Shown here in pieces: positions 1 through 6,359 of a stretch of DNA of 8,307 nt. The number at the start of each line of letters is the position of its first letter. The first letter of the stretch is position 1. The stretch covers positions 1 to 8,307 of the forward strand of contig JANZYY010000035.1 of the NCBI GenBank assembly GCA_026419705.1. Reading direction: 5' to 3'. The position numbers and the translations under genes are program-made. This DNA comes from Fischerella sp. (GTDB taxonomy: Bacteria; Cyanobacteriota; Cyanobacteriia; Cyanobacteriales; Nostocaceae). Below the pieces are notes generated by a model, which was given only the letters and a program-made list of their open reading frames with translations, did no database searches and had not been told where the DNA came from.

Positions 1-1
1 A

Positions 2-298
2 TCTATGCCAGCACAGCACCATGCTCTGGATGTGATGCGGGCGATTGAAACCGATCGATGGGCGGTAAGGGCGACTAATACGGGATATTCAGCTTTTGTA
101 GATCCTCATGGCACAACTGTGTGGATCTCCGCACACAATACTTACGAAGTTCATGCCGAAACAATTTATCGACGACAAACGCAGACTTTGTATGTGCGTT
201 GGGGTGATTGGCTAACGCCGTTATTGTTGGTCACTGCAATGGGAGGTTTGCTGGTCGATTTATTTATTGTGCAACCCTCACGCAAGGGTTTGGATTAG
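2..298 (+). CDS. lnt: Apolipoprotein N-acyltransferase, C-terminal part (5' end outside window)
   Basis: Lnt transfers the third acyl chain onto the N-terminal cysteine of lipoproteins at the periplasmic face of the inner membrane. The frame is open from the left edge, so the ATG at 5 is internal and only about the last 98 residues are present. These match the end of the nitrilase-like domain: an AQHHALDVMRAIET segment, then RWAVRATNTGYSAFVDPHG, which is typical of cyanobacterial Lnt, then WISAHNTYEVHAETIYRRQT. A C-terminal hydrophobic segment (LTPLLLVTAMGGLLVDLFIV) is the usual final transmembrane helix. The catalytic Glu, Lys and Cys would lie upstream and cannot be checked. The stop is TAG at 296-298. 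The last 35 bp overlap, tail to tail, the minus-strand gene ending at 264. It is a housekeeping gene unrelated in function to the rest of the window. Confidence 0.95.
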   Translation, partial: SMPAQHHALDVMRAIETDRWAVRATNTGYSAFVDPHGTTVWISAHNTYEVHAETIYRRQTQTLYVRWGDWLTPLLLVTAMGGLLVDLFIVQPSRKGLD

Positions 299-839
299 CA
301 GAAGGAGGATCGGGGAAAATAGCGAGAGTGTGGTAATAAGGTTTACCATCACTATAAACAATTTCAAAGGTATACAACTTGTTTTTGCCTTGTTTTTCTG
401 TAACCACTGTTAAAAGGGTTTTGTCAGTGTTGGGTAGTCCGGGAATTTTTATTTTTTGAATACGTCTGAGTTGGATAACACTTGCGGCCGAGTTTTTACA
501 ATCTCCCATGCTAGTATTGCGGTCTGGACCAAATTGCATGCACATGGGACCGTCAAAATCCATAGTCACCTGCGATGGATCGTTTAACCAAACTTTTTTA
601 ATTGTTTCTCCAGCCTGAATAAAGCTTAAATTTGTTCCTTGCTGAAACCAAACATTGATAGTAGGTATTGCTCCTCCTAGACCTTGTGCTTGACAGGAGA
701 ACATGGATCGAAGAACGGCGTTATTTGCTAAAGCACGACCTGTTAGCAATAGGATTACAGCCGAAAAAATTAGGGAAGCTAGAGTTAACAAAGGAAAATT
801 ACCTGCCGTATTTCCTGGAAAGGTGATATTGTTTTTCAT
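264..839 (-). CDS. Small exported VirB9/TraK N-domain-like protein
   Basis: A 191-residue protein starting at ATG 839 and ending at TAA 264. Residues about 16-38 are hydrophobic and end in a signal-peptidase-like Ala-Leu-Ala (36-38), so the mature part is probably periplasmic. Residues 60-165 look like the N-terminal beta domain of VirB9/TraK (secretin-like): an NVWFQQGTNLSFIQAGETI strand, KKVWLNDPSQV, VIQLRRIQKIKIPGLPNT, then TLLTVVTE and a YTFEIVYSDG strand. This assignment rests on pattern and context and is not a certain homology. Family VirB9 proteins are usually around 250-300 residues with a second C-terminal domain that binds VirB7/VirB10; that domain is absent. Cysteines at 49, 100, 114 and 186 could form disulfides. 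It is the last gene of the cluster, 158 bp after virB10, and its end overlaps lnt. It could instead be a cyanobacterial accessory subunit. Confidence 0.6.
   Translation of the reverse strand: MKNNITFPGNTAGNFPLLTLASLIFSAVILLLTGRALANNAVLRSMFSCQAQGLGGAIPTINVWFQQGTNLSFIQAGETIKKVWLNDPSQVTMDFDGPMCMQFGPDRNTSMGDCKNSAASVIQLRRIQKIKIPGLPNTDKTLLTVVTEKQGKNKLYTFEIVYSDGKPYYHTLAIFPDPPSANPNPCVRVAQ
273..290. other. Hairpin at the convergent gene ends
   Basis: A perfect 6-bp inverted repeat, AACCCT then AGGGTT, separated by CACGCA. It lies inside the 35-bp overlap of lnt and the VirB9/TraK-like gene, just before both stop codons. Neither strand has a good T-tract after it, so intrinsic termination is doubtful. 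It may still slow or stabilise converging transcripts. Confidence 0.3.
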
Positions 840-862
840 GGCCGCATACGGGAATATTAGCG

Positions 863-886
863 GTGCGTTACTACCTTAACGCAACC
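863..886. other. Inverted repeat upstream of the VirB9/TraK-like gene
   Basis: In the 158-bp gap between virB10 and the VirB9/TraK-like gene, GGTGCGTTA pairs with TAACGCAACC around the loop CTACCT. The stem is 9 bp with one bulged A; the inner 7 bp are perfect. It lies 24-47 bp before the ATG at 839. No T-tract follows on the minus strand, so a terminator is unlikely; an mRNA processing or leader structure, or an operator, is possible. No credible ORF was found in this gap. Confidence 0.35.
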
Positions 887-997
887 TCGAGATTGAAGAT
901 TCACTCACTCAATCAACATTTATCAAATCTAAATTGTGACTTAGTAGTACCCTGCTTTAAACTCCGAAGTATCTACATCCCTATTTAGTGCAAACCT

Positions 998-2614
998 CTA
1001 AAACGACATCATTTGGTTGACGTATATTTCTACTTCTGTTCCTGCTGGTAGGAACCAAATATTACTGCGTTGCATCATTTGGGACATAGCCTGTTGATTG
1101 CGTTGGGTAATTTGGGGAACTACAGTTCTGACCCCACCTTCTAAAATTCCAGCTAAGATGTTGCGTTGGGGGTTTTTGTTTCTAATATAACTGAAGTCAC
1201 CATCTCGGACGACTTCTGATTCGGTACGATTAAATATCTCTCCGACTTTACCAGCCGCTCCCAATACGAACTGTCCAGCATCCATCCACAGAAGAGATGA
1301 GCCTCCTTTTTTATATTGGTTTGCAATTAAAGGTCTACCTTCAGAACCGCGAATTAGTATGGCATTTTCTGGTAAGCTGCGTTCTGTGAGACTGCCGTTA
1401 TTTTGGTTAATTAGTTTGACTGCGTTGAGTTGCAGCAAACCTTGTTCGGAAAGAGAACTAATTTCAGTTAATATCTCCGTTTTGGCTGGTAAAACAACGG
1501 TACCATCTATTGCTTTTAATGGTTCTTTCAAACGGACAACAAATAGGTTTTTGCCGCTGTTGTCATTTTTACTATTATTATTAGTTGCTCTGCTGGTTTC
1601 TCCAAATATAGCTGTTGCTAAGACAGCTTTAGTACTAGTTCCTACTGCTACTGACTTGGGATTCTGTGTTTGTGCTTGACCAATAATAGAAGAAGTTTCT
1701 GGTTGTGGAGATTGTGGATTTGCTTGAGGCTGGGGGTTTGTCGCCTGTGGTTGGACAGTGGGATTTTGTACAGGTTCAGGAGGAGTACGATTAATAGTAT
1801 TATCGGTAGGTGCATCGGTAGGTGCGGCAGCAACTGACACTTGACCGTAGCTACCTAACTTGGCTAATCTTGCCCACTCCTGCATTGGATCTGGTGGAGG
1901 AGGTGGAGTTAATTCAACGTTTGGCTGAGTTTCTGGCTTGGCAATTGGCGCTGAAATAGTTTGTTGTGGGAGGGGTTGTTGCTGGGGTTGGGGTACTCTG
2001 ACGACGCGGGTTTCTACCTTAGGCACGTAAACTGTTTTTACAGGAGTTGGTACTCTTGGTCTAGAGATGACTGGCGGTGGCGTCGGAGTAGCTGGGATCA
2101 TTTTTTCAGTTCTGAGTTTTTGTTGGGCTAATCTTACCGCCTGCGCTTGTTCGGCAAGGGCTAGTTTGGTTTTTAAAGTCTCTAGTTCTGTTTCTAGTTG
2201 TTCCAGGCGAGATTCGGCCGTTGGTCGCGATCGCGGTTGTTGAACTATGATATTATTTTTTTTAGGCTTTTGATTACCGGCGTTCATCAACTGTGACAAA
2301 AAGCCGCCAGCTAATAAAACCAAAGCAAAGGTACCAGTTCCTACCAAAGCTAATTTCGCAAAAGGATTAGAAGAAAGGGGTTGCTGGGTAGAAGCTTCTG
2401 GTTTTCTAGTGGCGGGTGGTGGCGGCGGAGTGGCTGAATCTTTTGCTATTTCCACATCATCAGCGGCAAAAACTGGAGATTCTTCTTCAAAACCAACCAG
2501 TCTTGCCATCCTATATTCCCAACTAGAAGAGTCTACTTCTGGTTGGTAGTTGTCGCTAGTAGAATTCACTAAATTTTCTGGGGTAGTTTGGGAAGGAATT
2601 GAATATCGAGTCAT
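998..2614 (-). CDS. virB10: VirB10/TraB/TrbI-family type IV secretion scaffold
   Basis: A 538-residue protein starting at ATG 2614. VirB10 spans from the inner membrane across the periplasm to the outer-membrane ring and links energy use to channel opening. The layout is classic: a cytoplasmic N-terminus with a PPPPP run at 63-67; one transmembrane helix at about 87-109; a coiled coil at about 134-171 (ESRLEQLETELETLKTKLAL); a long Pro/Gln-rich periplasmic linker at about 172-320; and a C-terminal TrbI/VirB10 beta domain from about 325, with VLATAIFGE, LFVVRLKEPLKAIDGTVVLP, RGSEGRPLIANQY and the terminal segment IWFLPAGTEVEIYV. Inside the linker sits a less repetitive island, MQEWARLAKLGSYG (244-257). 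No cysteine is visible. The start lies 20 bp after the upstream VirB8-like gene, so the two are probably co-transcribed. Family assignment is strong; species-specific function is inferred. Confidence 0.9.
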   Translation of the reverse strand: MTRYSIPSQTTPENLVNSTSDNYQPEVDSSSWEYRMARLVGFEEESPVFAADDVEIAKDSATPPPPPATRKPEASTQQPLSSNPFAKLALVGTGTFALVLLAGGFLSQLMNAGNQKPKKNNIIVQQPRSRPTAESRLEQLETELETLKTKLALAEQAQAVRLAQQKLRTEKMIPATPTPPPVISRPRVPTPVKTVYVPKVETRVVRVPQPQQQPLPQQTISAPIAKPETQPNVELTPPPPPDPMQEWARLAKLGSYGQVSVAAAPTDAPTDNTINRTPPEPVQNPTVQPQATNPQPQANPQSPQPETSSIIGQAQTQNPKSVAVGTSTKAVLATAIFGETSRATNNNSKNDNSGKNLFVVRLKEPLKAIDGTVVLPAKTEILTEISSLSEQGLLQLNAVKLINQNNGSLTERSLPENAILIRGSEGRPLIANQYKKGGSSLLWMDAGQFVLGAAGKVGEIFNRTESEVVRDGDFSYIRNKNPQRNILAGILEGGVRTVVPQITQRNQQAMSQMMQRSNIWFLPAGTEVEIYVNQMMSF

Positions 2615-2634
2615 AGTATAGCTTCAGTGTCATT

Positions 2635-3309
2635 TCAAGAACAGTTCTTGTCTTCGATTTCACATATATTGTAAATTTCTAGCCTAGCTTCGCCGAGGCG
2701 ATGGACTGCTAAGTTCCAAGAAACGGGTAAGTCAGGTAGTGAAGTTGTTTGCGTATCTGTTGCTTGGACTAAAATTTGTTTATTAAATGGTACAGATTTT
2801 CCCAACCTGTCAGAATTACTAAAAATTAATTGATTAGCCTGTAATTCTACTTTCCACTTACCATCGCCAATTTTTTGGGGTTGAGAAATTCTTTGGATTA
2901 CCAATACACTTTCAGCACCGCGATTTTCAAATTGATTTGTTGTATTTACATTGATAACTTCTGATTGAAATTTTTGCTTGACATCATTGGTCAAAAGTTC
3001 AGAAGTAATTTCCCAGATTGTTTCTGGTTGCTGTTGCTGAGACCAAGTCAGCATTAAAGTCATAGTTTCACCTACGAAACGCCGGATTGTCTGGGGGTAT
3101 CGTTCTAAATTTTCTGTGGGAGCTGCTGCGATCGCCCTACCGTCAGCAAGTTGCACCAAACTTTGAGGCGTTAATTTTCGACTTAGCTGTTGCAACATTG
3201 ATCCGTGAAACATCAAAATCAGCAAAGTCAAAATATTCAAACCAAAGGTTCCCACCGCGAACAGTGGTAAGATACTTGTTTTTCTATTATCTGATTTAAA
3301 TAACTGCAT
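2635..3309 (-). CDS. VirB8/TraE-like inner-membrane protein, second tandem copy
   Basis: 224 residues from ATG 3309. A TTG six bases upstream (3315) is an in-frame alternative, but the ATG is preferred. After a short basic N-terminus there is one transmembrane helix (about residues 13-36, LPLFAVGTFGLNILTLLILM), then a periplasmic domain. It is clearly paralogous to the gene just upstream (3339-4163). Shared landmarks are a VQL-x-x-G segment, LERYPQTIRRFVGETM against LERNPEAIRQFVSKTM, PQKIGDGKW against PQKIAPGKW, PFNKQILVQA against PFNKDLLVRA, and RLEIY near the end. The topology and position before virB10 fit VirB8/TraE, the assembly factor of type IV secretion inner-membrane complexes; sequence identity to characterised VirB8 is not evident by eye. 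Two cysteines follow RLEIY. It lacks the roughly 30-residue insert of its paralog. Confidence 0.65.
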   Translation of the reverse strand: MQLFKSDNRKTSILPLFAVGTFGLNILTLLILMFHGSMLQQLSRKLTPQSLVQLADGRAIAAAPTENLERYPQTIRRFVGETMTLMLTWSQQQQPETIWEITSELLTNDVKQKFQSEVINVNTTNQFENRGAESVLVIQRISQPQKIGDGKWKVELQANQLIFSNSDRLGKSVPFNKQILVQATDTQTTSLPDLPVSWNLAVHRLGEARLEIYNICEIEDKNCS

Positions 3310-3338
3310 TAACAATAAACTCGGTAAATTACAATATA

Positions 3339-4163
3339 CTATTTGGTGAAGCTATCTGATTTTGTTCCACTACCGCACTGCTGTAATTTATCTGGACTTA
3401 GATTGTTATAATTATCCAGCAGACATAAATTCCGGATTTCGTAAATCTCCAATCTTTCAGAACGAATGCTATAAATTGCTTTTTGCAGAACGCTAGTAGT
3501 ATCGTCTACTGGATAAGGAAAATAATCTACAGCACGAACAAGTAAATCCTTATTAAAAGGAGTGATGATTTTTCTATCACTAGCTCGTTTTTTTTGAATT
3601 AAATCAGCTACCATGCCAATTCGCCATTTACCTGGTGCGATTTTTTGAGGGGGATAAACCCGCTTAATTGCTAATTGTGCTGACATTGCTTGATTGGCAT
3701 TGTTCGCAAAAACTTCTGGGGGCGTCATTGCTGCGATTTCACTTAAGAAACCTTTGCGAAAGTCTTCTGATATGGCAAAACTCGCTATCCAACTACTGGT
3801 ACTAACTCTTTTAGTATTGCCTTGTGACGTTTTGATGAGTATACCTGCATCTGGTTTGGGTTTTGAGACTTCTTCAATATTTTGGGGTGGAAGTGTCCCA
3901 GACCAGTTAAACATTGATGTCATTGTTTTGCTGACAAATTGCCGAATTGCTTCCGGATTTCTTTCTAAATCATCAGTCACACTTATGGTTTGACCAGCTA
4001 TTAATTGCACAAAAGCAGGAGGTTTCCTGAGGCTAAGTTGGCGAATTTTTAAACCTTGTAATGTTAAAAATATTAAAGCCAATACTTGCAATCCAAAGGT
4101 GGCGATCGCAAATGTTGTTAAAAGACTGACTGATTTTTGTCTTTTTTCTAATAAGCGCACCAT
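3339..4163 (-). CDS. VirB8/TraE-like inner-membrane protein, first tandem copy
   Basis: 274 residues from ATG 4163, with AGGAG 10 bases upstream. One transmembrane helix at about 12-36 (VSLLTTFAIATFGLQVLALI) follows a basic N-terminus; the remainder should be periplasmic. It is homologous to the downstream gene along most of its length but carries an insert at about residues 92-123 (from PPQNIEEV to KRVST) and a longer C-terminal tail. Conserved with the copy are LERNPEAIRQFVSKTM (66-81), PQKIAPGKW (172-180), PFNKDLLVRA (202-211) and RLEIYEI (237-243). Two C-terminal cysteines (247 and 263) parallel the pair in the copy. By topology and place between the VirB6-like and VirB10 genes it is assigned as VirB8/TraE-like. 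It starts 21 bp after the VirB6-like stop, in the same probable operon. Confidence 0.65.
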   Translation of the reverse strand: MVRLLEKRQKSVSLLTTFAIATFGLQVLALIFLTLQGLKIRQLSLRKPPAFVQLIAGQTISVTDDLERNPEAIRQFVSKTMTSMFNWSGTLPPQNIEEVSKPKPDAGILIKTSQGNTKRVSTSSWIASFAISEDFRKGFLSEIAAMTPPEVFANNANQAMSAQLAIKRVYPPQKIAPGKWRIGMVADLIQKKRASDRKIITPFNKDLLVRAVDYFPYPVDDTTSVLQKAIYSIRSERLEIYEIRNLCLLDNYNNLSPDKLQQCGSGTKSDSFTK

Positions 4164-4173
4164 TTGCTCATTT

Positions 4174-4178
4174 CTCCT
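4174..4178 (-). promoter_or_regulatory. Ribosome binding site of the first VirB8-like gene
   Basis: AGGAG on the minus strand, 10 bases before the ATG at 4163, supports that start. A closer out-of-frame ATG at 4171 leads only to a different frame. Confidence 0.55.
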
Positions 4179-4184
4179 GCTGAT

Positions 4185-5240
4185 TTATATCCTCTCCTTT
4201 GCCCAGGAAGTTGTATTACTAATAGCGTTGAATATTGCAAATCCTCCCGCACCAGCTAAAAGCAAAGATAAAATAGGTGCTAAAACTCCCATAAAAATCA
4301 TGAACCACATTAAATCGGGGTCGGCGTTACTAGCTTCTCCTGGTCCATTGACAATTACTGTAGCAGTTAACACAGCAATAATAGTGAATGAAAATTTGGC
4401 GATTCCCAAAGATAGAAATCCAGTCAGCCAAGCAAAAATCGGTTTTCCAGCTACAGGTAATAAAGAACCTCCTACTGCCAATGGTCCTAAAGCTGCTATT
4501 AGCAGCATAGTAGCTTCGATTAAATTTTGGAAGGCATATTGTAAGGAAATTAAAAAATTTTTGATACTAGTTTGGATATTGGAACCCAATAAAGAATTAA
4601 ATGTATTTTCTGATATATTTCCCGTACCGTATGCAATCTGATTTACTCTATTTTCTAATCTGTTGATCCAAGTTTTATCTCCATATAAATTTCTATACTC
4701 CTGCCAGAGAATCTCGATTTTCTCTTTTGCTCTGACAAAGCATTGAGTTTGTTGCTCGCCAGTTAGTGACTGGCAAGGACGCAGCAAAGAACCTGCTACT
4801 TCTTCTGCAACACTCATATTCAATGCTTGCTGGTAATTTTGATTGGCATCTGCGGTGGTCAACACTTGCTGATTTACTGTATTAATAAAATTTCGTACAC
4901 CCAGCGTCAAATCCGACAGTACGCTACCGTTACCAGTATTAGTTAATAGTATCACTACAATAAAAGGCCAAATCAAAGCCGAGACCGGACGGGAATACTC
5001 ACTATATAAAACATCCCTGAGCCATTGTATCATGAAAAATAACAAGGTTCCGACTGCAAAAAATACACCCACATTCGTGAGCGTTCCATATAAATTTTCA
5101 CTAGTATTATTTTGTAATAAATCTAACCATTGATTGTCCCAGCTTTCGGAAATACTTTTAGCAGTTGTAACACCATTATCGAGAATCTCAGGGACACCGA
5201 TTTCGGCAAAAAAGAAGGCAAAAGGAAGAAAGATGTTCAT
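4185..5240 (-). CDS. VirB6/TrbL-like polytopic inner-membrane protein
   Basis: 351 residues from ATG 5240, beginning MNIFLPFAFFF. A longer 365-residue version could begin at TTG 5282, but that start lacks a ribosome binding site. In 351-residue numbering there is an N-terminal hydrophobic segment (2-16), helices at about 56-72 and 87-100, a large hydrophilic loop (about 102-230), then three strongly hydrophobic C-terminal blocks at about 236-262, 267-298 and 311-339. This pattern of a big central loop with a membrane-rich C-terminus fits the VirB6/TrbL/TraG-N class, which forms part of the inner-membrane complex. Direct sequence similarity is low, so the call leans on topology and neighbours. 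The loop holds two cysteines (156 and 167, in PCQSLTGEQQTQC) that may form a disulfide if periplasmic. The TAA stop lies 21 bp before the next gene, implying co-transcription. Confidence 0.65.
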   Translation of the reverse strand: MNIFLPFAFFFAEIGVPEILDNGVTTAKSISESWDNQWLDLLQNNTSENLYGTLTNVGVFFAVGTLLFFMIQWLRDVLYSEYSRPVSALIWPFIVVILLTNTGNGSVLSDLTLGVRNFINTVNQQVLTTADANQNYQQALNMSVAEEVAGSLLRPCQSLTGEQQTQCFVRAKEKIEILWQEYRNLYGDKTWINRLENRVNQIAYGTGNISENTFNSLLGSNIQTSIKNFLISLQYAFQNLIEATMLLIAALGPLAVGGSLLPVAGKPIFAWLTGFLSLGIAKFSFTIIAVLTATVIVNGPGEASNADPDLMWFMIFMGVLAPILSLLLAGAGGFAIFNAISNTTSWAKERI

Positions 5241-5300
5241 TGATGATTTGTAATTAGAAACTTCCAAATCAAAAATATCCAATAAATCTCTTGTGGAGGT

Positions 5301-5340
5301 AGGCGTCTCGCCTGTAGCTTAAGGGGGCGGGCGGAGACGC
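5301..5340. repeat. GC-rich inverted repeat in the gap before the VirB6-like gene
   Basis: GCGTCTCGCC (5303-5312) pairs with GGCGGAGACGC (5330-5340), giving a 7-bp stem, one bulged G and 3 more pairs. GC-rich sequence continues to about 5372 and includes GAGC-CGGT-GCTC. It contrasts sharply with the AT-rich surroundings. GCGTCTC/GAGACGC arms are typical of short dispersed intergenic repeats in filamentous cyanobacteria, recognised from general knowledge, with copy number untested here. The whole 234-bp gap (5241-5474) holds no convincing gene. Confidence 0.5.
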
Positions 5341-5474
5341 TGCGAAGTTACGATCGCCGGGAGCCGGTGCTCATACTTATACTTCTCTCCCCCACAATCC
5401 GGGATAATTTATTTTTTGGAAATCTTTTAAATATGTTCATAGTGAGGATAACTTTTTTAATTTTACTGTTGAAT

Positions 5475-6239
5475 CTATTCTTCCAATTGTCTGCCGAATA
5501 AATCTATTTGCGAAGTGTTTCGCAACAGTCGCGCCGCCTCTGCTGATGTATCTACCCTGCGAGCACGATTTGTTTCTTCTACCTGCTGGGAAATATTCGC
5601 TAAATTTAAATTGGAGTATTGCAAAAACTGATTTGTCTGCACTGTCTGACCAAGTGTTTCCCCGATCATTTTGGCTTGTTCTTGTTGAATATTAATATTT
5701 TGTGCCTGTAGGTCAGCTTGATTTAAACCCAATCTCGTGACTGGATTAGCGAGATCGGAAATTGTATTTTTTAAATTTTCCAAAATTTCTTCTACAAAAC
5801 TTTTTGAACTTTCAATTCTATCTAGGGAGTCCTCAGTTGCTTTTAACTTTTCTCTTAACGTGCGTTGTCCATTTGTACCCATCACACCAGCCACTGCACC
5901 CCGAGTAATTAGGCGGTTGATTTCATTACTAACTAAATTTGCTCTCACAGTGGAATTATTATCAAATTTATCCGTGACATAAAACCAAGTCATGCTATCA
6001 CGAATGCTTTTTCCGGCTGCGTTCGGATTAGGTATGTTCAAATCTCCTGTAGAGTTATCAATCGCGGTTTGAGCGTCTGCTTCTAATGGTTGTAATGTTT
6101 CGGTGAGATTATTTTTGAGATAGTCTTGCAAGTCTCCAGCATAAGACTGAAAATCAGTCCAAACCTTGCCTAATTGTGCCGTTGCTGGTAGCATGACTAA
6201 GCATGTCAGAGAAAGTGTCAGCAAAGTTGTTTTTTGCAT
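5475..6239 (-). CDS. Exported helical protein, VirB5/TrbJ-like by position
   Basis: 254 residues from ATG 6239, with AGGA 8 bases upstream. A clear signal peptide (TTLLTLSLTCLVMLPATA, residues 4-21) should be cut after Ala21. The mature protein is hydrophilic and largely helical: heptad-like segments at about 126-165 (TLREKLKATEDSLDRIES) and 172-225, the latter rich in Gln and Asn (QADLQAQNINIQQEQAKMIG). A central NAAGKSIRDSMTWFYVTDKF segment is non-repetitive. In type IV secretion clusters a signal-peptide-bearing helical protein between VirB4 and VirB6 is typically VirB5/TrbJ, a minor pilus-tip or surface component; this is an inference from order and architecture. The only cysteine is in the signal peptide. 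It is followed by a 234-bp gap containing a GC-rich repeat. Confidence 0.6.
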   Translation of the reverse strand: MQKTTLLTLSLTCLVMLPATAQLGKVWTDFQSYAGDLQDYLKNNLTETLQPLEADAQTAIDNSTGDLNIPNPNAAGKSIRDSMTWFYVTDKFDNNSTVRANLVSNEINRLITRGAVAGVMGTNGQRTLREKLKATEDSLDRIESSKSFVEEILENLKNTISDLANPVTRLGLNQADLQAQNINIQQEQAKMIGETLGQTVQTNQFLQYSNLNLANISQQVEETNRARRVDTSAEAARLLRNTSQIDLFGRQLEE

Positions 6240-6247
6240 TAATATAT

Positions 6248-6251
6248 TCCT
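6248..6251 (-). promoter_or_regulatory. Ribosome binding site of the VirB5-like gene
   Basis: AGGA on the minus strand, 8 bases before the ATG at 6239, supports this start, which also begins directly at the signal peptide. Further upstream in the 120-bp gap a TATAGT (6273-6278) could be a -10 box, but no good -35 is seen at standard spacing. Confidence 0.4.
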
Positions 6252-6319
6252 AAAAACTAGACGCAGTTGTGTACTATATTAAGCTTTTTTGATAGCAAAA
6301 TAGAGTTTTGGGAATGCGA

Positions 6320-6349
6320 ACACAGATGCACGCAGATAAAGATTTTATC
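6320..6349. repeat. CAGAT-type intergenic repeat with small inverted repeat
   Basis: Two imperfect direct units, ACACAGATGC and ACGCAGATAA, lie side by side just after virB4. The second runs into GATAAA-GAT-TTTATC, a 6-bp inverted repeat (6335-6349). Strings of the type 'ACGCAGATGAACGCAGATAA' recur in intergenic DNA of many cyanobacteria and other bacteria, which I recall as general knowledge. The inverted repeat is AT-rich and weak, so a terminator role is uncertain. Confidence 0.4.
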
Positions 6350-6359
6350 GTTTAAAAAA

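Noticed and set aside
301..310. GAAGGAGGAT on the plus strand just after the lnt stop, which looks like a strong ribosome binding site
   Set aside because: No start codon follows at a useful distance, and the bases encode the Pro-Pro-Ser stretch of the minus-strand gene.
1359..1679. A 106-codon plus-strand ORF inside virB10
   Set aside because: It lies opposite a well-supported VirB10 frame, shows no domain pattern and reflects the low-complexity linker and beta domain read backwards.
4099..4641. A 180-codon plus-strand ORF opposite the VirB6-like gene
   Set aside because: It crosses a real operon junction in antisense. Its hydrophobic content mirrors the membrane segments of the true gene.
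5348..5440. A 30-codon minus-strand ORF (MNIFKRFPKN...) upstream of the VirB6-like gene, starting with the same four residues as that protein
   Set aside because: Similarity ends after MNIF, there is no ribosome binding site, and it ends inside the GC-rich repeat. A VirB2/VirB7-like gene is not supported, as it has no hydrophobic or lipoprotein signal.
6273..6298. A possible promoter for the VirB5-like gene (TATAGT with TTGCTA upstream)
   Set aside because: The spacing is only 14 bp and the -35 match is weak, so it is not listed as a feature.
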